From a virus: a stretch of 64,000 nucleotides of DNA. Location of the stretch: IMG/VR virus record IMGVR_UViG_3300024999_000065, positions 1-64,000 of that record, one strand, 5' to 3'. The position numbers were made by a program, and so were the translations under genes. This document shows, in pieces, positions 17,935 through 28,343 of the stretch (position 1 is the stretch's first letter; every line of letters starts with the position of its first letter). The notes below the pieces were generated by a model that did not search any database, was not told the DNA's origin, and saw only the letters and a program-made list of their open reading frames with translations.

Positions 17935-19314
17935 TTAATTTAAAATATTTTTAATTTTTTTATCAATTAAAGATTTATATGATTCATTTTTTTCTGTCCA
18001 ATATGGAATAATTAAATATTCATATCCCATTTTTCTTGCATATTCTTCTTTATATTTATCTTTATCTATTTGGTATTGTAGTTCTTCTTCTGGAGAAGTA
18101 TTATTTTTTATTGCAGATTGTATATGCCAACTATTAATTATATAATGTTGACACCCATGAACTTCTATTATTAAATGTTTATCATTTTTAAGTATTATTT
18201 CATTATCATACCTCAACTTAGACGATGATTTTATATTTTTAACTTTTAAAATATTTTTTGGACTAATAGTACAATTGTTTTCATGTAATATTTTATAATT
18301 TAATTCTTCTAAATATGTAACAGTCTTTAATTGTAGTTTAGAATAATTATTTTCAGTTACACAATAAGGACAATCAAATTCACAACTTTGAGAATTTCTT
18401 ATTTCTCTTAAATAATCATCATGTTTACCATCTTTACATTTCCAGTAAACTTGTTGACTACTTTGTGGTGCATACTCATATGGTGATTTATCATTTTTAT
18501 CTGACCATAAATCTAAAACTTCTGGATATAATGTTCCTAAAGAATCTAATGGATGAACTATTCCATGTAGGTTAATACAAAGTGGGCATCTTTTATTACT
18601 TGTGAAATCATTACAAGATGTTTTATAACTTCCATGATAGTCTTTTTCTTGGCACTTAATCCACACTTTTTTATTTTTTGAATTATTACCATAACTAATT
18701 TCCCAAGGATTTATATTTATATTTTTTCCCCAATCCCAGTATTTATCTAGAAAATCTTCACCTATATTATCTATACCCCATTGAGCAAATGAATTACATG
18801 CTTTACAATCTATATTTATTTGTTTACCACTTGTTAAGTCAGCGATACCATTTAATTCAGAATTATGTATATTTATATTACATTTAAACCAATATTTTTT
18901 CGAAGACTTACTTGGAACGTCATATGGTTTTAAATAATTTAATTCATAATCCCAACGATCTAATATATCTTGTCTATTATTATCTAAACACCATTTTTCA
19001 AAAGACTTGCTATTTTTCATCATAGTTGATTTAGTTTCATTATTTTCATCTCTAATTTTAATAGCACATTTATTACAATAATATTTTCCATCTTCATGAA
19101 CACATTTTTTATATACTTTCCATTCAATAGGTTTTAATTCATTCTTACAACCATCACATTTAATATTAACTACATAATGAGAAGAATATGGTAAATCTTC
19201 AACTTTTACTAAAAATTCATCACCATATTTAGTAAATGGATACCCTTTTTCTTCATAATATTTTTTATTAGCATGATGCCAACTTACTAAAACTTCTTTT
19301 GTTATTAGTCCCAT
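17935..19314 (-). CDS. Zinc-ribbon EDxHD-type homing endonuclease, divergent subfamily
   Basis: The 459-aa product has several Cys pairs (CDGC, CNKC, CKAC, CPLC, CPYC) alternating with W-rich modules (FLDKYWDWGKN, VYWKCKDGKHDDYLREI). The C-terminal nuclease domain has RYDNEIILKNDKHLIIEVHG, then QYQIDKDKYKEEYARKMGYEYLIIPYW. The E-V-H-G and D-K-D-K-Y-K-E-E-Y pattern matches the EDxHD class. The closest relative here is the 30671 product. It is inserted directly after the capsid gene. Confidence 0.85.
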   Translation of the reverse strand: MGLITKEVLVSWHHANKKYYEEKGYPFTKYGDEFLVKVEDLPYSSHYVVNIKCDGCKNELKPIEWKVYKKCVHEDGKYYCNKCAIKIRDENNETKSTMMKNSKSFEKWCLDNNRQDILDRWDYELNYLKPYDVPSKSSKKYWFKCNINIHNSELNGIADLTSGKQINIDCKACNSFAQWGIDNIGEDFLDKYWDWGKNININPWEISYGNNSKNKKVWIKCQEKDYHGSYKTSCNDFTSNKRCPLCINLHGIVHPLDSLGTLYPEVLDLWSDKNDKSPYEYAPQSSQQVYWKCKDGKHDDYLREIRNSQSCEFDCPYCVTENNYSKLQLKTVTYLEELNYKILHENNCTISPKNILKVKNIKSSSKLRYDNEIILKNDKHLIIEVHGCQHYIINSWHIQSAIKNNTSPEEELQYQIDKDKYKEEYARKMGYEYLIIPYWTEKNESYKSLIDKKIKNILN

Positions 19315-19363
19315 ATTTAATCCCTCCTATCGAATCACCACCTAAATTTAAACAAAATAAAAG

Positions 19364-19425
19364 AAGGAGGTCTAGGAAAACCTCCTTGTCAATATTAATT
19401 AAGTTTCGAACCTCAATTAATATCT
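19364..19425 (-). terminator. Two-hairpin 3' end of the capsid gene
   Basis: On the minus strand a 9-bp A/T hairpin (about 19393-19425) is followed by TTGACAAGGAGG, forming an 8-bp GC-rich stem (19364-19371 with 19380-19387), then a T-rich run. A similar two-hairpin arrangement follows the portal gene. Confidence 0.75.
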
Positions 19426-19479
19426 ATCTTAATATGTATTAAACAATTATATTTTTAAATTGTCAAAGTTTATTTTAAT

Positions 19480-20607
19480 TTATTCTGCCAGAGAAGCATC
19501 GTATAAATATCCAATTGCTGGAAGATATTCCGCAATAACGTAATTTCCGAATTCTTGGTCATATCTTGTAACTTCAGCCTTCAAATTAATGTCAGTCGCA
19601 GTCATACTAGTCAACGACCCACGAAGGCCAATCTGCAAAGCGTTGTAAGCACCTTGAGGTAAAAACCACAAATCAGTTGTAGGCAATTGAGGAGCATAGA
19701 AATCACCAGCAGTATTAAGATCAATCATATTATAACTATTAGGCATTTCTACAACAATACTCCCTTTATAATTTTTAATAAGACCAGTTTTCATAACTTC
19801 TTCCATCACATATTCAGGAAATCTAAATTCTGTTCCAGCAGCTACAACGCCAAAACTAGTCAATTCTCCAAGTTTGCTTACTGCACTATAATCACCTAAA
19901 ATAGTAACAGAAGTACCAAAACGTCTAGCTTTCTTTCTAACGCTTTCAACTGATGTTTTAGTAATTCCCTCAGCATAATTTTTTAAAGTAGTAGCAGCAG
20001 TAATAGCACTTCTTAAAGCATTAATATGAGAAAGTACCATTTGATTAGTCATATCTGTAAGCACTTGTTCATTCTGTATTGCAAGACCGTCTAGTGCACC
20101 ACTCTGCAACTCACGAAAATCAGTAACCACACCACCAGTAGAAGTTTGAGTAGTCATAACTCCAGTTCTTTTCTTTACAGTAGGGAATACAAACGAACCA
20201 GAACTTGCTTGAATTCTTGACTTATCCCCTTGCATCTGATATACCTCAAATTTAAGCTCCTCATTATATCCAACTTTTACAACATTTCCCATAGCATTAT
20301 TAATAGCTAATCTCTTTTCTAAAGGTTGCTGAATAGTAATAGTCCTAATGGCATTTAATTCTGCTTTTGCTTTGGTATTGCCATCTTCAGCCATTCCTGC
20401 TAAAGTTTTAATCTTGTCCATCACAGTATCAACTTTTTTACCATATTTAGATACATCTTTACCATAAACAATATTAGTAAAAATTTCCACTTCTTCACTC
20501 GGACGATTGTTTGTCATTGCATTTGATAATTTATTTTTTACAATTTTATTAATTTCAATTTGTTCTGCATTCTCACTTAAATTCTTAAAATCAATTCCTA
20601 AACTCAT
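19480..20607 (-). CDS. Major capsid protein (probable)
   Basis: The 375-aa product sits after the protease/scaffold and decoration genes, where HK97-type capsid genes lie. Features consistent with that fold: a helical N-terminal arm (about 1-120), SSGSFVFPTVKKRTGVMTTQTS, a central helical region, then VEMPNSYNMIDLNTAGDFYAP and DLWFLPQGAYNALQIGLRG. Composition is markedly less AT-rich and codons look optimised, as expected for the most abundant protein. It has a strong terminator. Confidence 0.8.
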   Translation of the reverse strand: MSLGIDFKNLSENAEQIEINKIVKNKLSNAMTNNRPSEEVEIFTNIVYGKDVSKYGKKVDTVMDKIKTLAGMAEDGNTKAKAELNAIRTITIQQPLEKRLAINNAMGNVVKVGYNEELKFEVYQMQGDKSRIQASSGSFVFPTVKKRTGVMTTQTSTGGVVTDFRELQSGALDGLAIQNEQVLTDMTNQMVLSHINALRSAITAATTLKNYAEGITKTSVESVRKKARRFGTSVTILGDYSAVSKLGELTSFGVVAAGTEFRFPEYVMEEVMKTGLIKNYKGSIVVEMPNSYNMIDLNTAGDFYAPQLPTTDLWFLPQGAYNALQIGLRGSLTSMTATDINLKAEVTRYDQEFGNYVIAEYLPAIGYLYDASLAE

Positions 20608-20662
20608 ATTAAATACCTCCTATTTTATTTTAATTATTTTAATATTTTATTAAAGTTTAATC

Positions 20663-21181
20663 TTACAAATCGTTAGCCATAATTTCTACAACATAACCAC
20701 CAGGAACAGTACCGCCTCCGGCATCAATAGTGAACGCACCGAAAGTAGTTTTCTTAATCACTTTAAGATAAATTGCATATGTAGAAGGATCAGCAGTTTT
20801 AGTCCATTTTTGAGTATTAGTAGTATCAGCTACAGACCTACCAATAATATAATCACCTACAGCAACATTAGCAAATGTATCAGTAAGTAAATCAGAAGAC
20901 ATGTCCAATTGTTGACCAACATAATCCTTAAGTCTAAATGCTCTGATATACTCACCAGCACTAACTTTGTACTCATCAGTATTAATAATTTCAGGTTTGT
21001 CGATGATATTTAACATTACCCAAATATCACCCAATTTTGCAGTAGCTAAATCAGGGACAATCACCTGAGTATCAGATACAACATTAAACTGATAACCATT
21101 ATATGTATCTGCAATTGCTAACACATTAGGTTTGTTGTAACCATTAAGAAAATTTGAATCATGAAACTTGAATAAACTCAT
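20663..21181 (-). CDS. Head decoration / virion protein
   Basis: The 172-aa beta-rich product (MSLFKFHDSNFLNGYNKPNV, then VIVPDLATAKLGDIWVMLNI) lies between the scaffold and capsid genes. It has capsid-like codon composition and a perfect ribosome site. This position is typical of capsid-stabilising decoration proteins. Role inferred. Confidence 0.65.
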   Translation of the reverse strand: MSLFKFHDSNFLNGYNKPNVLAIADTYNGYQFNVVSDTQVIVPDLATAKLGDIWVMLNIIDKPEIINTDEYKVSAGEYIRAFRLKDYVGQQLDMSSDLLTDTFANVAVGDYIIGRSVADTTNTQKWTKTADPSTYAIYLKVIKKTTFGAFTIDAGGGTVPGGYVVEIMANDL

Positions 21182-21237
21182 ATTTATTACCTCCTATTAT
21201 ATTTATATTTTATTTTATATATTTACTCTCTTTAAAA

Positions 21238-22809
21238 TTAGTTAAAGAAAGAAGGGACACTTCCTGGAATTACTTTCTTTTCTTTTTCCTTAATTGCAAT
21301 AAACATATCATTCTTAGTATTAGTTTCTACAGATGCATCTTTAGCAACCAATTCCTTAAATTTCTTAGCACATAATTCTGCTTCTGCTCTTTTTAAACCT
21401 TCTAAATCAACAGCATCTACAAATGATTTAAGTGAATTAACTTCAGATTCTTCAAAACCATTCTTAGTAATTTCTGTTTCAAAATAAGAATTAACTTCTG
21501 CAATTTTTGCTTCTGATTCCAATTTTGTTTTCTCTTCTCTGAAAGAATTAACTTCTACAATAAGAGATTCTTTTTCAGTTTTCTCAGATTCAAGTAGTTT
21601 ATTAACCTCTACAATAGTAGTATTTAATTCTGCAACTTTATCATCTGATTCTTTTACCTTTTCAGTCAAACTATTAATTTCTATTACTTTTTCCTCTGAA
21701 AATTTAGTAAGAGTATTGATTTCTACTTCTTTTTGCTCCAAAGATTTAGTTAATGTATTAATTTCATTAATCTTATCTTCGATTTTTTGATTAAGTTCTA
21801 ATACAATTTTTTCATCCATTTTGTTTTTGTCAGCCTCCTTATATTTATTTATTATATTTTTAATTGGTGTATTAACTTCGATAGATTCTTCACCATTTAT
21901 CGGTTTCCAATCTTCCTCGACTTTCGTTATACTACCAAGTAAAACTTCACCATTTTCAACTGTATATGTAATTTGAAAATATTCACCAGTTTTATCCCAA
22001 CTTTTCATAATAAATGTTGATATAGTTGGATAAAATTTATAAACATAATAATAACAATAATTTGATTCATTTTCATTCATTTTTTTATTGAACTTATTTT
22101 CAATAATCGTTGAAATATCACTATAATTCATAGCATTTATTTCAATGATGTTTTTATCTTTATTAACTGGCAATATAATATCCTCCTTTCTTTTAATATT
22201 AAGTTCTAATAATAATGCGTTCTGATCAGCGGGAACTTCACCAATCACCAAAGCATGTCCACTATACTGATATTCTTTAGGTTTTCTTCCTTGTTTTTTC
22301 CACCCTCCATCATATATTATTTTTTTATTACCTTTTTCCTGATCTGCACAAATTTCAACAGATCCTTCAATCGGTATTCCTTCATTATATTGTTCTTGCA
22401 AATAAGCAACAAGTTCTGGAAATCTTTGGTCATACAAATAACCTGTACCAACTAATGCATCTATGTTTTTATTATTTACTTCAATATTTTCTATAATTTC
22501 TGCACTTTCAAAAGAACCAACAACTAAACTATCTTCAAAAATAATTTTATTTTCTTCGATAATTTCCATATTTCCATGTGATCCAAAAGGAATTTTATGT
22601 TCATTATCTATAAATTGTGCAACTATAGGCATACCATTTACAGAATGCATATTAATTTCTGTAAAATCCCTCATCCATGAAATACCATTTCCATTAAAAT
22701 CATTTTCATCCTTATTAATTGAATGTAAAATAAGTTTGACTGGTGTTCTGCCAGCTTTAGATGTTTTTTTAGATATTTCTATAATTGAATTATTCGATTT
22801 TATCACCAC
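21238..22809 (-). CDS. Prohead protease (XkdF-like) fused to a scaffold coiled coil
   Basis: The 523-aa product has an N-terminal protease-like domain (about 1-215), recognised by EGSVEI (the family Ser region) and YSGHALVIGEVPADQNALLL, as in phage XkdF-type proteases. A linker contains a YYYVYKFYPTISTFIMKSWD insertion. A long charged coiled coil follows (about 330-480) that looks like a scaffold. The predicted GTG start (22809) lies very close to its ribosome site (AAAGGTG), so the true start is uncertain. Confidence 0.75.
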   Translation of the reverse strand: MVIKSNNSIIEISKKTSKAGRTPVKLILHSINKDENDFNGNGISWMRDFTEINMHSVNGMPIVAQFIDNEHKIPFGSHGNMEIIEENKIIFEDSLVVGSFESAEIIENIEVNNKNIDALVGTGYLYDQRFPELVAYLQEQYNEGIPIEGSVEICADQEKGNKKIIYDGGWKKQGRKPKEYQYSGHALVIGEVPADQNALLLELNIKRKEDIILPVNKDKNIIEINAMNYSDISTIIENKFNKKMNENESNYCYYYVYKFYPTISTFIMKSWDKTGEYFQITYTVENGEVLLGSITKVEEDWKPINGEESIEVNTPIKNIINKYKEADKNKMDEKIVLELNQKIEDKINEINTLTKSLEQKEVEINTLTKFSEEKVIEINSLTEKVKESDDKVAELNTTIVEVNKLLESEKTEKESLIVEVNSFREEKTKLESEAKIAEVNSYFETEITKNGFEESEVNSLKSFVDAVDLEGLKRAEAELCAKKFKELVAKDASVETNTKNDMFIAIKEKEKKVIPGSVPSFFN

Positions 22810-22839
22810 CTTTATATAATTATAATATTATTTATTAAG

Positions 22840-23879
22840 TTAATTATTCAAAACCCATTTATAGCCTTTATATTGAGGTTTTATATTTTTAATACATTGG
22901 TATATTGCAGAATTATTATAATTTAATTCCTTACAAATATCAGATACATTATTCCAAATCTTTATTAAGTTTCCTTTTAAATCATATTGTAAAATTGAAT
23001 TATATTGACTATTTCTTTTAATTTCTAAATTAAAAATTTCATCATTATTATAATCTTTTATAAATCTCCAAATAAAATTTTTATATGTTTTTCTTTCACC
23101 ATTACAACATCTAGAAATACTATTTATATTACAATTATAGTAATCAGCTATTTCTCTTGTATTATTCCATTCTTTAATAATATTTCCACTCTTATCAATT
23201 TGATAAACAGGAAAATTTTTATTATGAGTAACTTTTCCTATATTTTGACATTTAGTATAACTCCATTGATACCCTTTATGTGTACCAAAACCATCTAAAC
23301 AACATCAGGATTAAAATTATATTCTTTTAGAGAAATTATTCCTTTATATTCTTTAATAAATTCTCCATTTAAAGAATATTGATATACGTATTTTTTACGT
23401 GATTCACTCATTTTCTTTTTTGTTTGTTCTGATGCTTTTTTATTAAGATGAGAATTCTTCAATTTAATTCTTGTCTCTTCTGTTATTGCTAAATGTGGTG
23501 GTCTACCAGCAATTGGATTAATATTATAACCAATACTACTATCATGACATTGTGTTTTATCTAACCAATACTGCTCTCTATTAATAAGCATATCTATATT
23601 CTCTACTTGTTCCAACACTAAAAATAAAAATTTATCTTTATCAAAAATTTTATTATATGATCTTTGTAAATAAACATTATAATGATTACCATTTATTAAA
23701 TTATTATAATGTCTTTTATATCTTTTATAAATATTTTGACTACTGCCTATGTAATATTTATTATTATTTAAATTATAAATAATATAAACTCCTGAGTATT
23801 TATCATTGGTATCTATTATTTTTAAATTACCAAATTGATCTATTTTATAAGTATTAATTATTTCATTCATTTTTATCAT
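22840..23879 (-). pseudogene. GIY-YIG homing endonuclease, frameshifted
   Basis: The first 194 codons encode a GIY-YIG domain (YSGVYIIYNLNNNKYYIGSS, catalytic Arg in YKRYKRHY, Glu in NREQYW) and a NUMOD3-type linker. The frame ends at 23295. A shifted frame continues from about 23300 to TAA 22840 with CCLDGFGTHKGYQWSY and two DNA-binding repeats (NTREIADYYNCNINSISRCC; NVSDICKELNYNNSAIYQC). One missing or extra base near 23300 explains the break. It is inserted between the portal and protease genes. Confidence 0.8.
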
Positions 23880-23934
23880 CCCTTTCTAATGAATTTCTTT
23901 CTTCCTTTCATAGTTTGAAATTAAACAATAAAAG

Positions 23935-23984
23935 AAGGAGAGCGAAAGGTACTCTCCTTGTTAATAAGGTTAATTACTCCTTAT
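23935..23984 (-). terminator. Two-hairpin 3' end of the portal gene
   Basis: Minus strand: a small hairpin (ATAAGG/CCTTAT, 23964-23984), then AACAAGGAGAG forming an 8-bp stem (23935-23942 with 23952-23959), then T-rich sequence. It resembles the capsid-gene 3' end. Confidence 0.75.
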
Positions 23985-24017
23985 CTATCTTTTATAAAAT
24001 TGACTAAATATTAAATA

Positions 24018-25646
24018 TTAATCTGTACTTTGCTTTTTCTGTTTATTACTACCTAAATTGCGTTGAATTTGGCCTCCTGGTTTTAAATCTTTAGTTTTTT
24101 TTAATGGTGCTCCACCTTTATCATTTATATCTCCACCATTTGAATTGAATGATGTGGCATGTACAGGATATTTATTTTCAAAATCTTCATCTAATTCTTC
24201 ATCCATTAAACTTAAATAATCATCAACATCAACGCCCAAAGTAGATATCCAGAATTTTAATGAACCTCTTCCTTGAGTATATAATTTTTCTGCTTTTTCA
24301 AACATATCATCCTTATTTAACCAAGAAATAGGCAAATACTTAATATCTATATAATCTTTAGGTTTAATATTTAATAATTCATTAATAACTCTTGTATATT
24401 CTCTAGCTATCTCATTAACTGATTGAAATACTTGTGAAGATACTAAATCTAAATTAACTGCTAAATTTGCATATGAACTTCCACCACTTGATTCTGCGTT
24501 TAATGCACTACTAGCAAAACCTAAACTTGTACTTATCTTCTTCATATTTTCATCGCTTAAAGTATTTTCAATTAACGAAGAATCTTTACTTAATCTATCA
24601 ATTTTTGTACCTGGAGCAAGAGACAAAGTTGAAATTTTAGCAGTATTACCGTTTGTATTAACTTTAACAGCATTTTTAAATGCTTCTATTATATTATCTT
24701 GTTGTGTTTTATTTAAACTGCAAGACCCTGCTTTTTCTCCTTCTGGTAGAATAAGGAAATATATACTACTAGCTAATTCACAAATTAACTGATATTGACT
24801 ATCATCATAATCTCCACTTAATTTCATATCTGTAAATGCAGAAAGTCCTAAAGGTCTACCATATGGTTCATCCTCTTTTGCTTTAGATTTTAATGCAATT
24901 GTTTTTCTATAATCAAGAATAAACCATCTTTTACTAGCATCTTTTTTATAATCCATATATGCTTTTATAAAATCTTTAGGATAATTTTTAATTTCATTTA
25001 TTAATCCACCATATTTAAATTGATCAAAATACATCATATCAAATGCTGCAATAGATATATTATTTTGAAATCCAATTATTTTACAATAATCTAAATCTAA
25101 AGGTTGTATCATAAAATTATCATCTAATGATAATCCTTCAATTCTATCAATTGAATCTACTATTACTGCTCCGGTATCAATTTTTTTATTACTTGCTGTG
25201 GTATCTCTCAATATACCAATATATGTTCCAAAAATATATAAATTTCTCAATATATCTCTTGTTGATCTATCGTGATTTAATAATTTTAATAGTAAATTAA
25301 ATTTTTTCTTTTTTTCTTTTAATTTATCTGTTTTATTTCTCATAGTTGTTATATGAGATAATATTGGTATGGCAATCATATAATCAACTATGTTAGAATA
25401 TATCCCTTGTTCGTTATATGCTTGTTCAGATATAGTCCTTAATATTTCATTATATATCATAGGATATTTTATATATTGTTTTAAATCACTCATAGATATA
25501 TAATCTGTATCTAATCTACTCATTGAAAAAGAATTATAAGATAATGAATTTAATTCTATTTCATTAGAATTAGATAGTGGGGGAGATGTATTAGTATTTA
25601 TTTCTGTTTGCTGTGTTTGAGGATCTTCTATTTGTTTTTTTGACAA
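24018..25646 (-). CDS. Portal protein
   Basis: The 542-aa product has the size and place of a phage portal, which forms the dodecameric DNA channel. Visible features: a polar N-terminal tail, a helical clip/stem region, YGRPLGLSAFTDM, and LGFASSALNAESSGGSSYANLA followed by a long helix (LDLVSSQVFQSVNEIAREY), as in portal proteins. It lies between the terminase and the protease. Confidence 0.85.
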   Translation of the reverse strand: MSKKQIEDPQTQQTEINTNTSPPLSNSNEIELNSLSYNSFSMSRLDTDYISMSDLKQYIKYPMIYNEILRTISEQAYNEQGIYSNIVDYMIAIPILSHITTMRNKTDKLKEKKKKFNLLLKLLNHDRSTRDILRNLYIFGTYIGILRDTTASNKKIDTGAVIVDSIDRIEGLSLDDNFMIQPLDLDYCKIIGFQNNISIAAFDMMYFDQFKYGGLINEIKNYPKDFIKAYMDYKKDASKRWFILDYRKTIALKSKAKEDEPYGRPLGLSAFTDMKLSGDYDDSQYQLICELASSIYFLILPEGEKAGSCSLNKTQQDNIIEAFKNAVKVNTNGNTAKISTLSLAPGTKIDRLSKDSSLIENTLSDENMKKISTSLGFASSALNAESSGGSSYANLAVNLDLVSSQVFQSVNEIAREYTRVINELLNIKPKDYIDIKYLPISWLNKDDMFEKAEKLYTQGRGSLKFWISTLGVDVDDYLSLMDEELDEDFENKYPVHATSFNSNGGDINDKGGAPLKKTKDLKPGGQIQRNLGSNKQKKQSTD

Positions 25647-25717
25647 TTAAATCCTCCTTTCTTTATTGATATTATAAATTTTTATAAATGTCAATTAATT
25701 ATATTAATAATGTGTTA

Positions 25718-27454
25718 TTATGAAAATGAAAATACGAAATCATAATCTGAATCTTTTACATTTTTCCTATTTTCTTCTTCCATTTCATTTACAATAGAAA
25801 TACCGTATGCTAAACTTGTTGCTCTATCTCTTTTTACTGTTTTTACAATACGATCATAAATAATATTTCCAGAATTACTCATTATTTGTTTAATATTAGA
25901 CAATTCTTGAATCATTAAATCTGTTTGAATATACATTAAAAATTCTTCAATACTCATTTGATCAGATTTATATGCTTCATCCATTTCAGTTGAATGTTTC
26001 AATAGTCTTAAAGATCCATTCTCAAAACTTGCTTTTAAATATGTATGCATTGTATTATTACTGCTCTGAGTAGCAGTAATTCCTCTAATTATTGGTACAG
26101 CATTCCTTATACTAATACCTTTTTCATCATTATCTAATACAAGAGGAGGAAATTCTAAAATTTCTTTTGTTTTTTCATCTTTATATTCCCAGGACTCATA
26201 GAACAATGATGGTAGAGGTTCTCCATTGCCTCTCATATCAATAATTATTTTAATTGCATTAGGAAATTTCAGATGATATAATTCTCTTATAAAATCTTTT
26301 TGATCAGGAAGTGTCATTCCATTGTGAGTTTTAGTATAAACAACATCTTTAAAATATGTACCATTACTTCTTTCTTTTAATTTTATAACATGAGTACACG
26401 CATTATCAGAATTTTTAGCATCAGAAATAGCAACGTCATGCACAATAATATATTGAGATTTACTTTTTTTAGGCTGTGTTAATTCACATTGATCTAATGT
26501 TCTACAAGGGTTTGTAACATCATAAGGATAATAACTTTCTCCGCTAGAACCTACAAATTGACCACAGTATTCATAAAGAAATATTTCTTCAGTAGTATCT
26601 GGTTTATTTCTTTCTTCTTCAATATCTTCTGCATCAAATATCATAGATTCAATTCCAACTTTATAATCTAATGCACATACAAAATAATTTTTATTTCCTT
26701 CCTTCATTTTATCAAAAAAATAAGTAAATCTTTTATATAAATCACTTGTTTTTAAAAAAGCAGAAGATATAAAAATAACTTTACCTTTTTCTGATTGCAT
26801 ATGATCAATCGCAACAGGTCTTTTAGTTTTTGTCATCGGAATTAAAATTGTTGATATTATAGAATCTAGAACTAGACGAGCCTCATCAATTAACAAATAA
26901 TGGAATCTCCAACTTCTCGCTCCATCACCTTGATTTCTTCCTAATACAATTGCTCTTATTTCACTACCATTTCTAAAATTTACAACACAATCACTAGCAC
27001 TTGTATTTATTGGGAATACTATTTCCCTTGCTATATTTGGATTATTGGCAAGTTCTCCCTTAATTTTTTGAACAATTACGTTTCTAGCTTGTTGCCCTTG
27101 ACCTGACGCTATTCCACATTTAAGTCCCTTGTAAAGAATAGCAGAACAAACAAAGAAAACAGCACTTATCCAAGATTTACCAAGTCCTCTGCAACATATT
27201 AGCATCGTATACTGATATCTTGCCATTGCCCTAAGTATTAATCGTTGGAAAAGATGAAGCTTCAAACCCAAAATATCAATGGCAAATTTATCCAAATGGA
27301 TTCTATAGTATGCTATGAATTTTTTCCATTCTTCATCATTAAGATTATCACTTTCATTATTAATTGGATCGTAACTAAAACTACTATCTAAATTATCATA
27401 ATCACCATCTTTTATACGCCTACTTTTATGACTAAAATTTTTAAATACTGCCAA
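25718..27454 (-). CDS. terL: Terminase large subunit
   Basis: The 578-aa product has an N-terminal packaging ATPase: Walker A-like CCRGLGKSW (about 86-94), Walker B LLIDEAR (about 188-194) and the coupling segment VIFISSAF. The C-terminal RNase H-like nuclease is marked by acidic residues in IIVHDVAISDAK (about 334) and IKIIIDMRGNG (about 406). It cuts and packages concatemeric DNA through the portal encoded next. Confidence 0.92.
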   Translation of the reverse strand: MAVFKNFSHKSRRIKDGDYDNLDSSFSYDPINNESDNLNDEEWKKFIAYYRIHLDKFAIDILGLKLHLFQRLILRAMARYQYTMLICCRGLGKSWISAVFFVCSAILYKGLKCGIASGQGQQARNVIVQKIKGELANNPNIAREIVFPINTSASDCVVNFRNGSEIRAIVLGRNQGDGARSWRFHYLLIDEARLVLDSIISTILIPMTKTKRPVAIDHMQSEKGKVIFISSAFLKTSDLYKRFTYFFDKMKEGNKNYFVCALDYKVGIESMIFDAEDIEEERNKPDTTEEIFLYEYCGQFVGSSGESYYPYDVTNPCRTLDQCELTQPKKSKSQYIIVHDVAISDAKNSDNACTHVIKLKERSNGTYFKDVVYTKTHNGMTLPDQKDFIRELYHLKFPNAIKIIIDMRGNGEPLPSLFYESWEYKDEKTKEILEFPPLVLDNDEKGISIRNAVPIIRGITATQSSNNTMHTYLKASFENGSLRLLKHSTEMDEAYKSDQMSIEEFLMYIQTDLMIQELSNIKQIMSNSGNIIYDRIVKTVKRDRATSLAYGISIVNEMEEENRKNVKDSDYDFVFSFS

Positions 27455-27462
27455 ATTATCAC

Positions 27463-28296
27463 CTACAATGACTTATGTATATTATTAAATTGATCTAACA
27501 AATGCTCAATAGCATCTTTTTCAAATTCATCTGGTTCGTATATCCAACACTTACTTTCAATTTTATCAACTACTTGGCTAATACTATTTATCCCTGCACT
27601 CATACTTGATCTAGAATTTTCACTAAATTGTGCAGACTTAGATAAAGTATCAAAAGTAGCTTGTAAATCTTTATATTTTTTATCTGCTCCTGTTGTTCCA
27701 TCTAACATTTCTTGATATGCTTTATTAACCGCTAAACTAGCACAACATATTTTTTTTGCATAATCCTTATAACTTGTGGTATTAATTTTAAAATCATTGT
27801 GCAATCCAGTTAAATATTTATTTAAATAATTTATATCTGTTTGCGTATATCTACCATTCCATTCTTCACTATATATTCTTGTTTGATCTTCAAAAACTGT
27901 TTGTGTACCTTGTAAAGAATTTCTGTCAAATATACTATTATTAAATCTTAATATTCCTTGCTTTTTCCACTGTTGCATCGATGAATTTTTAAAATACAAA
28001 CCAAGAATTTTTTTATTATCTTTTTCTTTCTCATATGTACTAAAAAATACTTCTTCAATATATGGTCTATCTAATAATTCACATATTTTTATAACTGCTC
28101 CTCTTATATCAGAACCACTTTGTATATGTGCATTAAATAATTCGTAGATACAATTTTTACATGTTGGGAAATATTCACCATATAAAGGATTATCAGTTTT
28201 AAAAAAATTACTTATAATTGCTGATTTTATTAATCCACATTTACTACATGTAATTTCATTACGTTTTATTTTAGTTATATTTTTATTTGTTGCCAT
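27463..28296 (-). CDS. Zinc-finger protein upstream of terminase (possible small subunit)
   Basis: The 277-aa product has an N-terminal zinc finger (CSKCGLIKSAIISNFF...CKNC, about 17-49) and a helical C-terminal part (residues 170-277). It is 8 nt upstream of the large terminase gene. Phage small terminase subunits occupy this position and some carry zinc fingers. Assignment is by position. Confidence 0.6.
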   Translation of the reverse strand: MATNKNITKIKRNEITCSKCGLIKSAIISNFFKTDNPLYGEYFPTCKNCIYELFNAHIQSGSDIRGAVIKICELLDRPYIEEVFFSTYEKEKDNKKILGLYFKNSSMQQWKKQGILRFNNSIFDRNSLQGTQTVFEDQTRIYSEEWNGRYTQTDINYLNKYLTGLHNDFKINTTSYKDYAKKICCASLAVNKAYQEMLDGTTGADKKYKDLQATFDTLSKSAQFSENSRSSMSAGINSISQVVDKIESKCWIYEPDEFEKDAIEHLLDQFNNIHKSL

Positions 28297-28343
28297 TTAA
28301 AATAACTCCTTTGGTTAATTATTTAATAAATAAAATAAACAAT

